56,522 nt of DNA from Bacillota bacterium. GTDB taxonomy: Bacteria; Bacillota; UBA4882; UBA10575. This document shows, piece by piece, positions 1 through 8,203 of this stretch (the stretch's first letter is position 1; each line of letters opens with the position of its first letter). The stretch covers positions 1-56,522 of the forward strand of contig DUNX01000020.1 in the NCBI GenBank assembly GCA_012839115.1. The letters are read 5' to 3'. The notes below the pieces were generated by a model that was not told the DNA's origin, did no database searches, and saw only the letters and a list, made by a program, of their open reading frames with translations. The position numbers and the translations under genes were made by a program.

Positions 1-1014
1 GATTTTTATATTGGGACGGCGGTTGGTTACGGTTCCGCGACCTTTCCGAATAACTCGCAGTACATGAAAACGCTGAAACGGGAGTTCAATGCCGTGGTGG
101 CGGAGTATACCATGAAATGGGGGACCATCCGCCCGGACCGGAAGATGTTTAATTATGGGCCGGGCGATGAGTTGATTAAGTTTGCGGAGGATAATAAGAT
201 GATGGTCCGCGGCCACACCCTGGCTTGGCACCAGAGTGTTCCCGCCTGGGTTGAAGATGGGGATTTTACGCGGGACGAGGCCATTTCCCTTTTGGAAGAA
301 CATATTGATAAAGTTGTCAAACGGTGGCAAGGCAAGATCAGGGAATGGGATGTGGTAAACGAGGTGATCCGGGACGGCCTTACGGGACAGCCGGGCGAGA
401 ACCCCCGCCGTAGTAATTCGGTCTGGGAACGGTTTATCGGCGAAGACTGGGTCGAGTTCGCCTTCCGGGCGGCGGCTGAGGCGGACCCGAAGGCATTGCT
501 CTTTTACAATGACTACGGGATCGAGAGGAAGAACAGGAAACAAGATGCGGTCTTTGCTTTGGTCGAAGATTTGCTGGCTAAAGGCGTGAAGATCAACGGT
601 ATCGGGTTTCAGGGACACTTTGTCTCCGGGAATGTCCCGTCTGAAGAAGAGTTGAAAGCGAGTCTCGACCGTTTTCATGATGAACTGGGGCTGAAGGTGC
701 AATTCACCGAGGTGGATATCAGAATCAAAAAGCCAGTTACTGCGGAGAAACTGGCACAGCAGGCCGAAGAGTACAAGCGGGTTATTAAGGTCGCCCTGGA
801 ACATCCGGCCTGCGATGCCGTGTTGCTTTGGGGCGTCGACGACGGGCACTCTTGGATTAACAGTAGTTTTCCTGAGCATGGAGCGCCTCTCCTCTTAGAT
901 TCCCGGTTTGACCGGAAGCCCGCCTATTACGCGGCCCGGGATTATCTCTTGGCAGAGATTGAACGGCGGCAGGGCGGGGAAGAAGGAGAAGAGGGCGGAG
1001 AAAAAGAAGAATAG
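1..1014 (+). CDS. GH10 endo-1,4-beta-xylanase, 5'-truncated by the window edge
   Basis: The reading frame is open from base 1, so the true start lies upstream; 337 residues are visible. Family GH10 enzymes cleave internal beta-1,4 bonds of xylan by a retaining mechanism. The substrate-binding motif GHTLAWH is present. The acid/base glutamate is in EWDVVNE (codon 361-363) and the nucleophile is in FTEVDIR (codon 709-711). The late tryptophan motif LLWGVDDGHSW is also intact, so the catalytic barrel is nearly complete. The protein ends in a Glu/Gly-rich tail instead of a binding module. Whether it is secreted cannot be judged because the N-terminus is missing. tadA follows 27 bp later. Confidence 0.93.
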   Translation, partial: DFYIGTAVGYGSATFPNNSQYMKTLKREFNAVVAEYTMKWGTIRPDRKMFNYGPGDELIKFAEDNKMMVRGHTLAWHQSVPAWVEDGDFTRDEAISLLEEHIDKVVKRWQGKIREWDVVNEVIRDGLTGQPGENPRRSNSVWERFIGEDWVEFAFRAAAEADPKALLFYNDYGIERKNRKQDAVFALVEDLLAKGVKINGIGFQGHFVSGNVPSEEELKASLDRFHDELGLKVQFTEVDIRIKKPVTAEKLAQQAEEYKRVIKVALEHPACDAVLLWGVDDGHSWINSSFPEHGAPLLLDSRFDRKPAYYAARDYLLAEIERRQGGEEGEEGGEKEE

Positions 1015-1041
1015 GGAAGAGGATCTGATTTGGAGTGAAGG

Positions 1042-1530
1042 ATGGTGCGGGAGCTGGCGGATGAGAAATTTATGGCCGTTGCCGTAGAAGAGGCGAAAAA
1101 AGCCTTAGCCCTGGCCGAAGTGCCGGTGGGAGCGGTGGTTGTTTATGAAGGGGAGATTTATGCCCGTGCCCACAATCTCCGGGAGACCCTGGGGGACCCG
1201 ACAGCCCACGCGGAGGTCCTGGCGTTGAGGGCGGCAGCGGAGAAACGGGGCAGCTGGCGGCTGGACGGGATGACCCTTTATGTGACTTTGGAACCATGTC
1301 CCATGTGCGCCGGGGCGCTGGTCAACGCCCGCCTGGACCGGCTGGTTTTTGGGGCCTTTGACCCCAAGGCGGGGGCGGCTGTTTCCTTATTCAACCTGGT
1401 CCAGGATGAACGCCTCAACCACCGCCTGGCGGTTACCGGGGGCGTGCTGGCAGAAGAAGCCCAGGCCTTGCTGAGGGGTTTTTTCCAGGCCAAACGGGCG
1501 GGTTCTTTACGATTGCGGAAAAACCCTTGA
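1042..1530 (+). CDS. tadA: tRNA-specific adenosine deaminase TadA
   Basis: TadA converts A34 to inosine in tRNA-Arg(ACG), allowing wobble decoding. The 162-residue length is typical. The zinc-deaminase signature is complete: HAE at residues 56-58 (zinc ligand and proton-shuttle Glu) and PCPMC at 85-89 (two Cys ligands). The ATG follows GGAGTGAAGG. The gene sits just before tRNA-Ser genes and ffs, as yaaJ does near scr in Bacillus, but dnaX is not next here. Confidence 0.95.
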   Translation: MVRELADEKFMAVAVEEAKKALALAEVPVGAVVVYEGEIYARAHNLRETLGDPTAHAEVLALRAAAEKRGSWRLDGMTLYVTLEPCPMCAGALVNARLDRLVFGAFDPKAGAAVSLFNLVQDERLNHRLAVTGGVLAEEAQALLRGFFQAKRAGSLRLRKNP

Positions 1531-1587
1531 CCTTTTAGAAAACACCGTGTAAAATTTGTAGTAGCGGGGGACCGCCCTGCTGATCAC

Positions 1588-1677
1588 GGAGAGATGGCTG
1601 AGTGGTCGAAAGCGCCCGCCTCGAAAGCGGGTAGGGGTTCACGCCCCTCGCGAGTTCGAATCTCGCTCTCTCCGCCA
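1588..1677 (+). tRNA. tRNA-Ser (anticodon CGA)
   Basis: Class II tRNA of 90 nt with encoded CCA. The acceptor GGAGAGA (1588-1594) pairs with TCTCTCC (1667-1673). The anticodon loop reads CGA. There is a long variable arm and a GTTCGAATC T-loop. It is followed 40 bp later by a second serine tRNA with the same acceptor stem. Confidence 0.96.
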
Positions 1678-1717
1678 TTTTGGTCTTTACCGCGTATTTA
1701 TCTATCAATAATTTCAA

Positions 1718-1807
1718 GGAGAGATGGCCGAGAGGTCGAAGGCGCACGCCTGGAGAGCGTGTAGACGTTACCGCGTCTCCTGGGTTCGAATCCCAGTCTC
1801 TCCGCCA
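1718..1807 (+). tRNA. tRNA-Ser (anticodon GGA)
   Basis: Class II tRNA with encoded CCA at 1805-1807. The acceptor GGAGAGA (1718-1724) pairs with TCTCTCC (1797-1803). The anticodon is GGA and the variable arm is long. It probably shares a transcript with the upstream tRNA-Ser, ending at the hairpin directly behind it. Confidence 0.96.
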
Positions 1808-1816
1808 GAAAAAAAT

Positions 1817-1839
1817 CCGGCTTGACGCCGGTTTTTTTT
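1817..1839 (+). terminator. Rho-independent terminator of the tRNA-Ser pair
   Basis: Stem CCGGC/GCCGG with a 5-nt loop, followed by eight T. Confidence 0.85.
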
Positions 1840-1908
1840 AGGGGAAATAAACAGGAATAAACAGGAGTAAAAGGAATAAATCGGGCGAGAACCGGAAAAA
1901 CCTGATTC

Positions 1909-1937
1909 TTGTTATTTACAAAAAAAGATGATATACT
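1909..1937 (+). promoter_or_regulatory. SigA-type promoter for the SRP RNA
   Basis: TTGTTA (1909-1914), 17-bp spacer, TATACT (1932-1937). The predicted start lies about 10-15 bp before the 5' strand of the SRP RNA terminal helix. Confidence 0.6.
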
Positions 1938-1954
1938 AAATGCGGTAACCTATT

Positions 1955-2221
1955 GGCCGTGCTAGACGGGGAGGTAGCGGTGCCCTGTACCTGCAACCCG
2001 CTATAGCAGGGTCGAATCCCGTCTTTGAGGCGGTTTTTTGTAGCACCGGCGCCGGTAAGTGGCGTTGAAGGCCGGGTCCTGTGCGACGGAGACCGGTGAA
2101 CCCCGCCAGGTCCGGAAGGAAGCAACGGTAAGCCGGAGACTTCGGGTGCCGCAGGGCAGCCTGGCTGGAGCCAACTGCCGGGGTACGACTGGAAAGAGCC
2201 GTCGATGGGCGGTGCACGGCC
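1955..2221 (+). ncRNA. ffs: Signal recognition particle RNA, large Firmicute type with Alu domain
   Basis: RNA scaffold of SRP; it binds Ffh and directs signal-peptide-bearing ribosomes to FtsY. The terminal helix GGCCGTGC (1955-1962) pairs with GCACGGCC (2214-2221). The Alu-domain sequence GTGCTAGACGGGGAGGTAGC lies at the 5' end. The invariant domain IV motif (CCAGGTCCGGAAGGAAGCA) starts near 2106. The length of about 267 nt matches the long spore-former type, not the roughly 110-nt E. coli type. Confidence 0.96.
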
Positions 2222-2230
2222 TAAATTCTT

Positions 2231-2254
2231 ACCCGCCGCACAGGCGGGTTTTTC
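2231..2254 (+). terminator. Terminator of ffs
   Basis: Stem ACCCGCC/GGCGGGT with loop GCACA, followed by a T run. It begins 9 bp after the SRP RNA. Confidence 0.88.
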
Positions 2255-2339
2255 TAAACCATAATTTTTGTTAAAACTGGGTAAGAGGAGAGGTTTTCCA
2301 GGAACCTAGCTTAGTAAAGGAAGATAAAGGTAAGTACAG

Positions 2340-3260
2340 ATGACGGTTATCAAAGCCTTGGCACGGGCGAAAATAAACCTTTCCCTGGATATCCTGGGCA
2401 GGCGGAGCGACGGGTATCACGAACTGGAATCAGTAATGCAATCGGTCACCCTCGCTGATGAGCTGATTTTCCGGCCGGCGGCAGAGGTTTCTTTGACCGC
2501 TTCCGACCCGGACTTGGCGGTAGATGAGAGTAACACGGTACTGCGGGCGGTTCGCCGTTTGCAAGAAGCAACCGGGAGTGCCCGTGGGGTTGAGATTTTT
2601 TTGCGGAAGAGGATTCCGCCCGGGGCCGGCTTGGGCGGCGGTAGCACCGATGCGGCTGCGGTCTTGGTGGTTTTAAACCGTTGGTGGGGTTTGGACCTCT
2701 CCCTGTCGGCTTTGGTAGAGATCGCTGCGGACGTCGGCAGTGATGTGCCTTTCTGTTTGACCGGCGGGACAGCCTTGGTGGGGGGAAGGGGCGAGAGGGT
2801 AACCCGCCTGCCCCCGCTCCCCGCGGTCCGTATCCTTTTGGTCAAGCCGCCTGTTTCTGTGGCCACTGCCGATGTTTACCGCCGTTTTCAAGCGGCGGCG
2901 GCCGGCCGGCGCCCGGAGACAGAGAAGATAATTGCCTCCGTCAACAATGGGCGGATTCATGAACTGACGGGTGTATGGGGGAATCTTTTAGAAAAGGTGA
3001 CATTTGAACTTGTACCCGGGTTGGCAGAGGCCAAAAAATGGCTGCAAAATTATGGCTTACCGGTGCTGATGACCGGAAGCGGTCCGACGCTTTTCGCCCT
3101 ATTGCCCGAAGGGTTTCGCAAGGGCCGGGAGATCGAAGCGGCTTTGAGGGAAAAAGGCTGGTGGACCTATGAAGGCCGCCTGGCCGGGAAAGGGGTGGAG
3201 GTCCGGGCTTGCCGGAAAGGAGGGGAAGATCGTGGAGAGAAAACCGCTGGCCCCGATTGA
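2340..3260 (+). CDS. ispE: 4-diphosphocytidyl-2-C-methyl-D-erythritol kinase IspE
   Basis: GHMP-family kinase that phosphorylates CDP-ME in the MEP (non-mevalonate) isoprenoid pathway. The 306-residue length fits. The N-terminal substrate motif ARAKINLSL is at residues 8-16. The GHMP ATP loop IPPGAGLGGGSTDAA starts near residue 92. A C-terminal MTGSGPTLFAL motif is present. Its 3' end overlaps the start of the GntR regulator by 29 bp, so the two are translationally linked. It occupies the Bacillus ipk position upstream of spoVG. Confidence 0.96.
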   Translation: MTVIKALARAKINLSLDILGRRSDGYHELESVMQSVTLADELIFRPAAEVSLTASDPDLAVDESNTVLRAVRRLQEATGSARGVEIFLRKRIPPGAGLGGGSTDAAAVLVVLNRWWGLDLSLSALVEIAADVGSDVPFCLTGGTALVGGRGERVTRLPPLPAVRILLVKPPVSVATADVYRRFQAAAAGRRPETEKIIASVNNGRIHELTGVWGNLLEKVTFELVPGLAEAKKWLQNYGLPVLMTGSGPTLFALLPEGFRKGREIEAALREKGWWTYEGRLAGKGVEVRACRKGGEDRGEKTAGPD

Positions 3261-3918
3261 TCTTGACAGCTATAAACCCTTAAGGGAACTGGTTTTTGAA
3301 GCGCTGCGTGAGGCGATTATTGCCGGGCAGCTACCACCCGGTGAGCGGTTGATGGAGATCCAGTTGGCCGAGGAACTGGGTGTGAGCCGGACACCGGTGC
3401 GGGAGGCCATTCGCAAGTTGGAACTGGAAGGGCTGGTGGCAATGGTTCCCCGGAAAGGCGCTTATGTTGCCGGAATTTCCCTTAAAGACCTGATTGAGGT
3501 CTTTGAGATCCGGAGCGCCCTTGAAGGCTTGGCGGCAGCGCTGGCGGCAGAGCGTATTACCGACGAGGAACTGGATAAACTCGAACGTCATTTGGTGAAG
3601 GCCGCGGAGGTTATTGAGCGCTCGGATCTCAACGGGATGGTGGAGATCGATACAAAATTTCATTCTTTATTATATAAGGCCAGTAGGAATGAACGCTTGG
3701 CACATACCATCAATAACTTGAGGGAACAGATCCACCGTTTCCGGCAGACTTCCCTTTCCTACCCAGGAAGAATGAAAACTGCCTTGGAAGAGCATAAAGC
3801 AATTGTCGAGGCGATTTCCGCCCGGAACCCGGAATTAGCGCAGGAACTCGCTCAGGAACATGTGGAGAATGCCGAAAACAGTATTATGCAGGTAATCCGG
3901 AAAGAACAGAAAAAATGA
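3232..3918 (+). CDS. GntR/FadR-family transcriptional regulator (FCD domain)
   Basis: 228 residues. An N-terminal winged helix (LREAIIAGQLPPGERL, then LGVSRTPVREAIRKLE) is followed by an all-helical FCD effector domain from about residue 80, with metal-site-like His residues near FHSLLYKASRN. The GTG at 3232 is chosen because AAGGAGGGG lies 6 bp upstream; an in-frame ATG at 3169 has no such signal. It overlaps the end of ispE. The effector is unknown. The FadR subgroup usually senses small carboxylic acids, so an isoprenoid role should not be assumed from position alone. Confidence 0.9.
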   Translation: MERKPLAPIDLDSYKPLRELVFEALREAIIAGQLPPGERLMEIQLAEELGVSRTPVREAIRKLELEGLVAMVPRKGAYVAGISLKDLIEVFEIRSALEGLAAALAAERITDEELDKLERHLVKAAEVIERSDLNGMVEIDTKFHSLLYKASRNERLAHTINNLREQIHRFRQTSLSYPGRMKTALEEHKAIVEAISARNPELAQELAQEHVENAENSIMQVIRKEQKK

Positions 3919-3931
3919 AGGGGGAACCTGT

Positions 3932-4702
3932 ATGGATGCGGTAATCCTTGGTGGGGCGGAGAACTCGGGCTCTTTAAAAAAGAGTGCCGGCGCCCGGTAC
4001 GAAGCACAGATCGAGATTACCGGCAGGCCGATGATTGATTTTGTCGTCGCTGCCCTGGATAAACTGGAATGCATTGACCGGGTTGTGGTGGTGGCCGCAG
4101 AAGAAGTGGCTGCCGGTCTCAAGGGCAAGAAAATCTGGAAGGTTGTTTCTCCCGGGCCGGACATGGTGGAAAGCCTCCACCGGGCGCTGCAGTCTTTCCG
4201 CGGGGAAGGGGGAGGATACGTCTTGGTTCTCTCCTCCGACATCCCCTTGATCACCGTCGAAGCGTTACGGGATTTTCTCCAGCAATGCCAGGAAAGAGAG
4301 GCGGACATCTATTATTCCCTGGTGCCGCGGCAAGCGATTGAGGAACGGTTTGCGGGTGTGCAGAGAACCTATGTCCGCTTAAAAGACGGCACATTTACCG
4401 GGGGAAATGTGGTTTTGATCCACCCGGAAGCTATTTTGTCGTACAGTGACTATCTTCGTCAGGCCATACAATTACGGAAACACCCCTTGAAACTCTGCCG
4501 TTTACTGGGGATCAAGTTTTTCTTGAAATTCTTGGCCGGGCGGTTGACGGTGTCCGAGATCGAAGTAAGGGTGGAAGAGCTCATAAAACTCAAGGGCGCC
4601 GGGGTCGTTTCTTTATATCCGGAAATCGGCATTGATGTGGATAAACCCAGTGATCTCCAGTTCGCCCGGGCTATCTTGGAGCAACGGCCGACCGGGTTAT
4701 AA
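3932..4702 (+). CDS. MobA-like NTP transferase of unknown substrate
   Basis: 256 residues with a nucleotidyltransferase (GT-A/Rossmann) fold. The start MDAVILGGAENSG resembles the nucleotide-binding LAGGxSxR loop but lacks the usual GxGxR. VLVLSSDIPLI supplies the metal-binding Asp, and a late GIDVDKPSDL motif is present. SD GGGGGA precedes the ATG. It sits 13 bp behind the GntR gene and is probably cotranscribed with ispE and gntR. Related genes occur beside spoVG in other Clostridia. It could make a nucleotide-activated sugar or a cofactor; the sequence alone does not decide. Confidence 0.82.
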   Translation: MDAVILGGAENSGSLKKSAGARYEAQIEITGRPMIDFVVAALDKLECIDRVVVVAAEEVAAGLKGKKIWKVVSPGPDMVESLHRALQSFRGEGGGYVLVLSSDIPLITVEALRDFLQQCQEREADIYYSLVPRQAIEERFAGVQRTYVRLKDGTFTGGNVVLIHPEAILSYSDYLRQAIQLRKHPLKLCRLLGIKFFLKFLAGRLTVSEIEVRVEELIKLKGAGVVSLYPEIGIDVDKPSDLQFARAILEQRPTGL

Positions 4703-4740
4703 GTTTTTGTATTTATAGAAATATAGCGAGACATATGTCA

Positions 4741-4785
4741 AATACCTGCGTCGCAGGTAAAACCTGCCACGTAGGTATTTTTTTT
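4741..4785 (+). terminator. Terminator before spoVG
   Basis: Nested hairpin: outer arms AATACCT and AGGTATT, inner stem GCAGGT/ACCTGC, then eight T. It separates the ispE operon from spoVG. Confidence 0.82.
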
Positions 4786-4805
4786 CGAAAATATGTCAAA
4801 TAAAA

Positions 4806-4834
4806 GAAGGAGTTTTCCAGATCATGTCGAACTT
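4806..4834 (+). promoter_or_regulatory. Candidate SigH promoter of spoVG, with an overlapping Spo0A-box-like site
   Basis: GAAGGAGTT (4806-4814), 11-bp spacer, GTCGAACTT (4826-4834). This compares with the SigH consensus RnAGGAwww-N11/12-RnnGAATww (one clear mismatch in the -10). TGTCGAA at 4825-4831 matches the Spo0A-box core. SigH control of spoVG is established in Bacillus; use here is inference. Confidence 0.5.
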
Positions 4835-4872
4835 ATATTTGCTTACATTATTTCCAAAAAGAGGTGGGAGCC

Positions 4873-5127
4873 ATGAATATCACGGATGTACGGTTAAGAA
4901 AATTGGATAATGGTAGTAAGATGAAGGCCATTGCCTCAATTACCATTGACGACGCTTTTGTCGTCCGGGAGATCAGGGTGATCGAAGGACAAAACGGTTT
5001 GTTTGTGGCCATGCCCAGCAGGAAAATTCCTTCCGGTGAATTTAGAGACATCGCCCATCCAATCAACTCAGAAACCCGGCAGATGATTCAGAATATAATC
5101 CTGGAAGAGTATAAAAAGGCGGAATAA
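4873..5127 (+). CDS. spoVG: Septation/regulatory protein SpoVG
   Basis: 84 residues, matching the family throughout: [11 protein letters not shown] at the start, then [18 protein letters not shown] and [11 protein letters not shown]. SpoVG is a small nucleic-acid-binding regulator affecting asymmetric septation, capsule and virulence genes in Firmicutes. The ATG at 4873 is preferred over the in-frame GTG at 4864, because AGAGGTGGGAG is properly spaced to the ATG and the GTG lies inside it. A candidate SigH promoter is 40 bp upstream. Confidence 0.96.
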   Translation: MNITDVRLRKLDNGSKMKAIASITIDDAFVVREIRVIEGQNGLFVAMPSRKIPSGEFRDIAHPINSETRQMIQNIILEEYKKAE

Positions 5128-5145
5128 CCCAGGTCTTGTTTGCCC

Positions 5146-5175
5146 TTGACATGGGCGGGAGGTATTTGCTATAAT
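5146..5175 (+). promoter_or_regulatory. SigA promoter of tRNA-Gln
   Basis: TTGACA (5146-5151), 18-bp spacer, TATAAT (5170-5175): both hexamers are perfect. The mature tRNA starts 11 bp after the -10. Confidence 0.85.
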
Positions 5176-5185
5176 CGTTTTTGGA

Positions 5186-5260
5186 TGGGGCGTCGCCAAG
5201 CGGTAAGGCACGGGACTTTGACTCCCGCATACGTTGGTTCGAATCCAGCCGCCCCAGCCA
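5186..5260 (+). tRNA. tRNA-Gln (anticodon TTG)
   Basis: 75 nt. TGGGGCG (5186-5192) pairs with CGCCCCA (5250-5256); discriminator G and CCA are encoded. Anticodon TTG in loop CTTTGAC. It lies between spoVG and glmU. Confidence 0.96.
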
Positions 5261-5274
5261 AAACCTGTCTTACG

Positions 5275-5301
5275 ACTCTGCAAGCGGCGGAGTTTTTTTT
5301 T
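5275..5301 (+). terminator. Terminator of tRNA-Gln
   Basis: ACTCTGC/GCGGAGT stem with loop AAGCG, then nine T. Confidence 0.82.
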
Positions 5302-5373
5302 GCCGCGCATCACGCGAGCTACCGGACGGGGGATATTCACACCGGCGCATACGAGCGACGAGGAGGATTTCTT

Positions 5374-6747
5374 ATGTCAAATTTAAAAGTGGTGATTCTG
5401 GCCGCCGGAAAAGGAAAAAGAATGAAATCAAAATTGCCCAAGGTATTACACACGGTCTGTGGTGTGCCAATGGTCCAATATGTGATTGATGCAGCCCGGG
5501 AGGTGTCGCCGGAAAAGCCGTTGGTGGTTGTGGGTTATAAAGGCGAAGAAGTTACCGGCGCTTTGGGAGAACAAGCCGGGTATTTTTGGCAAACAGAGCA
5601 GCTGGGCACGGGCCATGCCGTAAAAATTGTCTGTTCCGGGCTGGAGACTTACAATGGGGATTTACTGGTTCTTTACGGAGATACCCCGTTGGTGACCGCT
5701 GCTACTTTGCGGCAATTGATCGCCCGGCACCAACAGGAAGAAGCCGCGGTTACCCTGCTTAGTACCGAGGTTGAGGACCCCGGCGGGTACGGGCGGGTTC
5801 TGCGCGACAGTGAGCAGCGGGTTATCGGCATCGTCGAACACGGCCAGGCTTCACCGGAGGAAAAGGCCATCAAGGAAGTGAACACCGGGATTTATTGTTT
5901 CCGTTTTTCCGATCTCAGTGAAGTCCTTCCGGAACTGCGGGCGGAGAACCACCAAGGCGAGTATTACCTGACCGATGTGGTTGCTTTATTGCAGAAAAGA
6001 GGCAGGAAAATAGCGGCGGTCAAAGCCGGTGATTCCCGGGAGATTTTAGGCCCCAATGACCGGAAGGCTTTGGCGGAAACCGAACGCTTATTACGGCAGA
6101 GGATCCTGATGCGCTGGATGGAAGAAGGGGTGACTTTTATTGATCCGGCAACCACTTATGTGGATCCCCGGGTAAAATTGGGCGCGGATACCATTGTTTA
6201 TCCCGGTACTCTGCTTTACGGGGAAACACAGGTGGGAGAGGATTGCCATCTCGGCCCGTACACGCAGATCACCGGGAGCCGGATCGGTAACAACTGCCGG
6301 ATCTTCTTCAGTGTCCTGGATGCCGTTGCGATCGGGGATGACGTGAATATTGGACCCTATGCCAATTTGCGGCCCGGAACCGTAGTAGAGGCCGGGGCAA
6401 AAGTCGGTGATTTTGTCGAATTAAAAAACAGCCGGATCGGCAAGGGGAGCAAGGTTCCTCATCTTAGTTATATCGGTGATTCCCGGGTAGGAAGCGGTGT
6501 TAACATCGGGGCCGGTACCATCACTTGCAATTACGATGGCAAGGCTAAACACCCGACGGTAATCATGGACGGGGCTTTTATCGGGAGTAATACTAGCCTG
6601 GTGGCGCCGGTGACCATCGGGGAGAACGCTCTGGTTGGGGCCGGGTCAACGATTACTAAGGATATTCCCGCACGGGCGCTGGCGATCGCCCGTGCGCGCC
6701 AGGTGGTCAAGGAGAACTGGCGAAAGCAAGGGGAAGAAAAAGATTGA
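5374..6747 (+). CDS. glmU: Bifunctional GlmU: GlcNAc-1-P uridylyltransferase / GlcN-1-P acetyltransferase
   Basis: Makes UDP-GlcNAc for peptidoglycan and other envelope polymers. 457 residues. The N-terminal uridylyltransferase has LAAGKGKRMKSKLPKVLH near residue 9. The C-terminal half is a left-handed beta-helix of hexapeptide repeats (IGNNCRI, IGDDVNIG, VGDFVELKNS, IGAGTITCNYDG). The ATG at 5374 has SD GAGGAGG 8 bp upstream; the frame stays open further upstream through the tRNA, which cannot be coding. prs, the usual gene between glmU and ctc in Bacillus, is absent. Confidence 0.97.
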   Translation: MSNLKVVILAAGKGKRMKSKLPKVLHTVCGVPMVQYVIDAAREVSPEKPLVVVGYKGEEVTGALGEQAGYFWQTEQLGTGHAVKIVCSGLETYNGDLLVLYGDTPLVTAATLRQLIARHQQEEAAVTLLSTEVEDPGGYGRVLRDSEQRVIGIVEHGQASPEEKAIKEVNTGIYCFRFSDLSEVLPELRAENHQGEYYLTDVVALLQKRGRKIAAVKAGDSREILGPNDRKALAETERLLRQRILMRWMEEGVTFIDPATTYVDPRVKLGADTIVYPGTLLYGETQVGEDCHLGPYTQITGSRIGNNCRIFFSVLDAVAIGDDVNIGPYANLRPGTVVEAGAKVGDFVELKNSRIGKGSKVPHLSYIGDSRVGSGVNIGAGTITCNYDGKAKHPTVIMDGAFIGSNTSLVAPVTIGENALVGAGSTITKDIPARALAIARARQVVKENWRKQGEEKD

Positions 6748-6790
6748 TTTGCTCTTTAGAAAAGATAGTGGTATAATGTTTCTGATTTTA

Positions 6791-6806
6791 ACGCGCACGC
6801 GCGCAT
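6791..6806. repeat. Alternating CG/CA tract in the glmU-rplY gap
   Basis: ACGCGCACGCGCGCAT. It shares the 15-mer CGCGCACGCGCGCAT with 12673-12687, and related tracts recur through the window. A strictly alternating purine-pyrimidine run of this kind could adopt Z-DNA. Confidence 0.6.
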
Positions 6807-6833
6807 CAAGTTATCGGGAGGTTTGTGAGATAC

Positions 6834-7493
6834 ATGGAGGCTACATTAACAGCAATGCTTCGTAACGAAAGCGGGAAAGAGGCAGCCCGCCGTCTCCGGG
6901 GGGAAAAACGCCTGCCTGCGGTTTTGTATGGAAAAGAAAATAAACTCCTCAGCCTGGATGGGAGAGAAGCCCAGAAATTGTTTAATACAGCCGGGACGTC
7001 TCGTCTAATCACGCTCAAAATCAAGAAGAAAAACCGCAAAACCACCGAGGACCATCCAGTCTTGATTAAGGAAGCGCAACTTGATCCGGTTAAGGGCGAT
7101 CTATTGCACATTGATTTTTATGAGGTTTCGATGGATCATAAGGTTACATTAAAAGTGCCGCTGGTCCTTACCGGTGAGGAAGAACGGGTTAACGATGGTT
7201 CAATAATCGAACTGATGTTGTATGAGATAGAAATTTCCTGTCTGCCCATGCAGATTCCGGAGAAAATTGAGGTGGACATCTCCCAGTTGACCATGAACGA
7301 AGCGATTTTGGCCGGGGATTTGGACCTGCCTGAAGGCGTAGAGATGATCACTTCCCCGGACGAGCATGTGGTGGCCGCTTCTGCCCCGCGGGTCGAGGCC
7401 GTACCTGAGGAGGAAACTGTTGAAGAGCCGGAAGAAGCAGTAGAAGAGGCGGTGGAAGCTGCTCCTGCCGAGGCGCCGGAAGAAGAAGCATGA
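6834..7493 (+). CDS. rplY: 50S ribosomal protein L25, long TL5/Ctc type
   Basis: 219 residues. The N-terminal L25 5S-rRNA-binding domain (LPAVLYGKENKLLSL) is followed by the TL5 C-terminal beta domain (KVPLVLTGEEERVNDG, DISQLTMNEAILAGDL). An Ala/Glu-rich acidic tail ends the protein. ATG 6834 is chosen because it lies 12 bp from GGGAGG; the in-frame GTG at 6825 would leave only 3 bp, so the start is somewhat uncertain. In Bacillus ctc is a general-stress gene; no SigB-like promoter is evident here. pth follows after 4 bp, indicating an operon. Confidence 0.93.
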   Translation: MEATLTAMLRNESGKEAARRLRGEKRLPAVLYGKENKLLSLDGREAQKLFNTAGTSRLITLKIKKKNRKTTEDHPVLIKEAQLDPVKGDLLHIDFYEVSMDHKVTLKVPLVLTGEEERVNDGSIIELMLYEIEISCLPMQIPEKIEVDISQLTMNEAILAGDLDLPEGVEMITSPDEHVVAASAPRVEAVPEEETVEEPEEAVEEAVEAAPAEAPEEEA

Positions 7494-7497
7494 TACT

Positions 7498-8079
7498 ATG
7501 GAATACCTGGTAGTTGGCTTAGGAAATCCTGGAAAAGAGTACAGACCCACCCGGCATAATGCCGGGTTTTTGGTCGTGGAATACTTAATGAAGGAACTTC
7601 AGGCGGAAGCTGCGGTCCTGGATTGTGGGGCCCTGGTCAGCCGGGTCCGGCGGGGTGGACACCGCATTTTGCTGGCAAAGCCGCAAACGTTTATGAATTT
7701 ATCGGGAAAAGCCGTACGGATGATAATTTTAAAGTATGAGATCCCCCTGTCCAGGATAATAATAATCCTTGACGACCTGGCCCTGCCTTTCGGCATGATC
7801 CGCTTGCGGCGCGGGGGAAGCGCCGGCGGGCATAAAGGGTTGGCTTCGGTGCTTGCTGTTACCGGCGAGGATCTCCCCAGGCTGAGAATGGGGATCGGGG
7901 CGCCGGCGGCGGCGGTGGGAGCCGTCTCATTTGTGCTTGACTCTTTTTCCCCGGAAGAAAAAGAATTGCTGCCGGAGATTACTGCCTGGGCCGGCCGGGC
8001 TGTTTTAACCTGGATCGAGCGGGGGATAGAAGTAGCAATGAGCAGGTATAACGGTTTGGTTCCCTCGCTCCGTGGGTAA
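7498..8079 (+). CDS. pth: Peptidyl-tRNA hydrolase
   Basis: Recycles peptidyl-tRNA dropped from ribosomes by cleaving the ester bond. 193 residues, with the full Pth signatures: VGLGNPGKEYRPTRHNAGF (catalytic His in RHN), KPQTFMNLSG, and LDDLALPFGMIRLRRGGSAGGHKGL. It starts 4 bp after the L25 stop and is probably translated by coupling. Order rplY-pth-mfd is conserved in Firmicutes (ctc-spoVC-mfd). Confidence 0.96.
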   Translation: MEYLVVGLGNPGKEYRPTRHNAGFLVVEYLMKELQAEAAVLDCGALVSRVRRGGHRILLAKPQTFMNLSGKAVRMIILKYEIPLSRIIIILDDLALPFGMIRLRRGGSAGGHKGLASVLAVTGEDLPRLRMGIGAPAAAVGAVSFVLDSFSPEEKELLPEITAWAGRAVLTWIERGIEVAMSRYNGLVPSLRG

Positions 8080-8203
8080 CAGGATCAGAGAGAAACGCAG
8101 TCACCGGAGTTTTCTTGACACCCGCCCGCATAGAATAGGAATGCAGGCGGTTTGTTTACTGCCGGTTCCTGATTTGTTATGGCTTAGTAAGGAGGCACCG
8201 CTC

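Noticed and set aside
1846-1880. Short AATAAACAGG direct repeats before ffs
   Set aside because: Only two copies in an AT-rich stretch; not distinguishable from chance.
8114-8140. SigA promoter upstream of mfd
   Set aside because: TTGACA is present at about 8114, but no -10 hexamer lies at 16-18 bp; the nearest TAGAAT is only 10 bp away.
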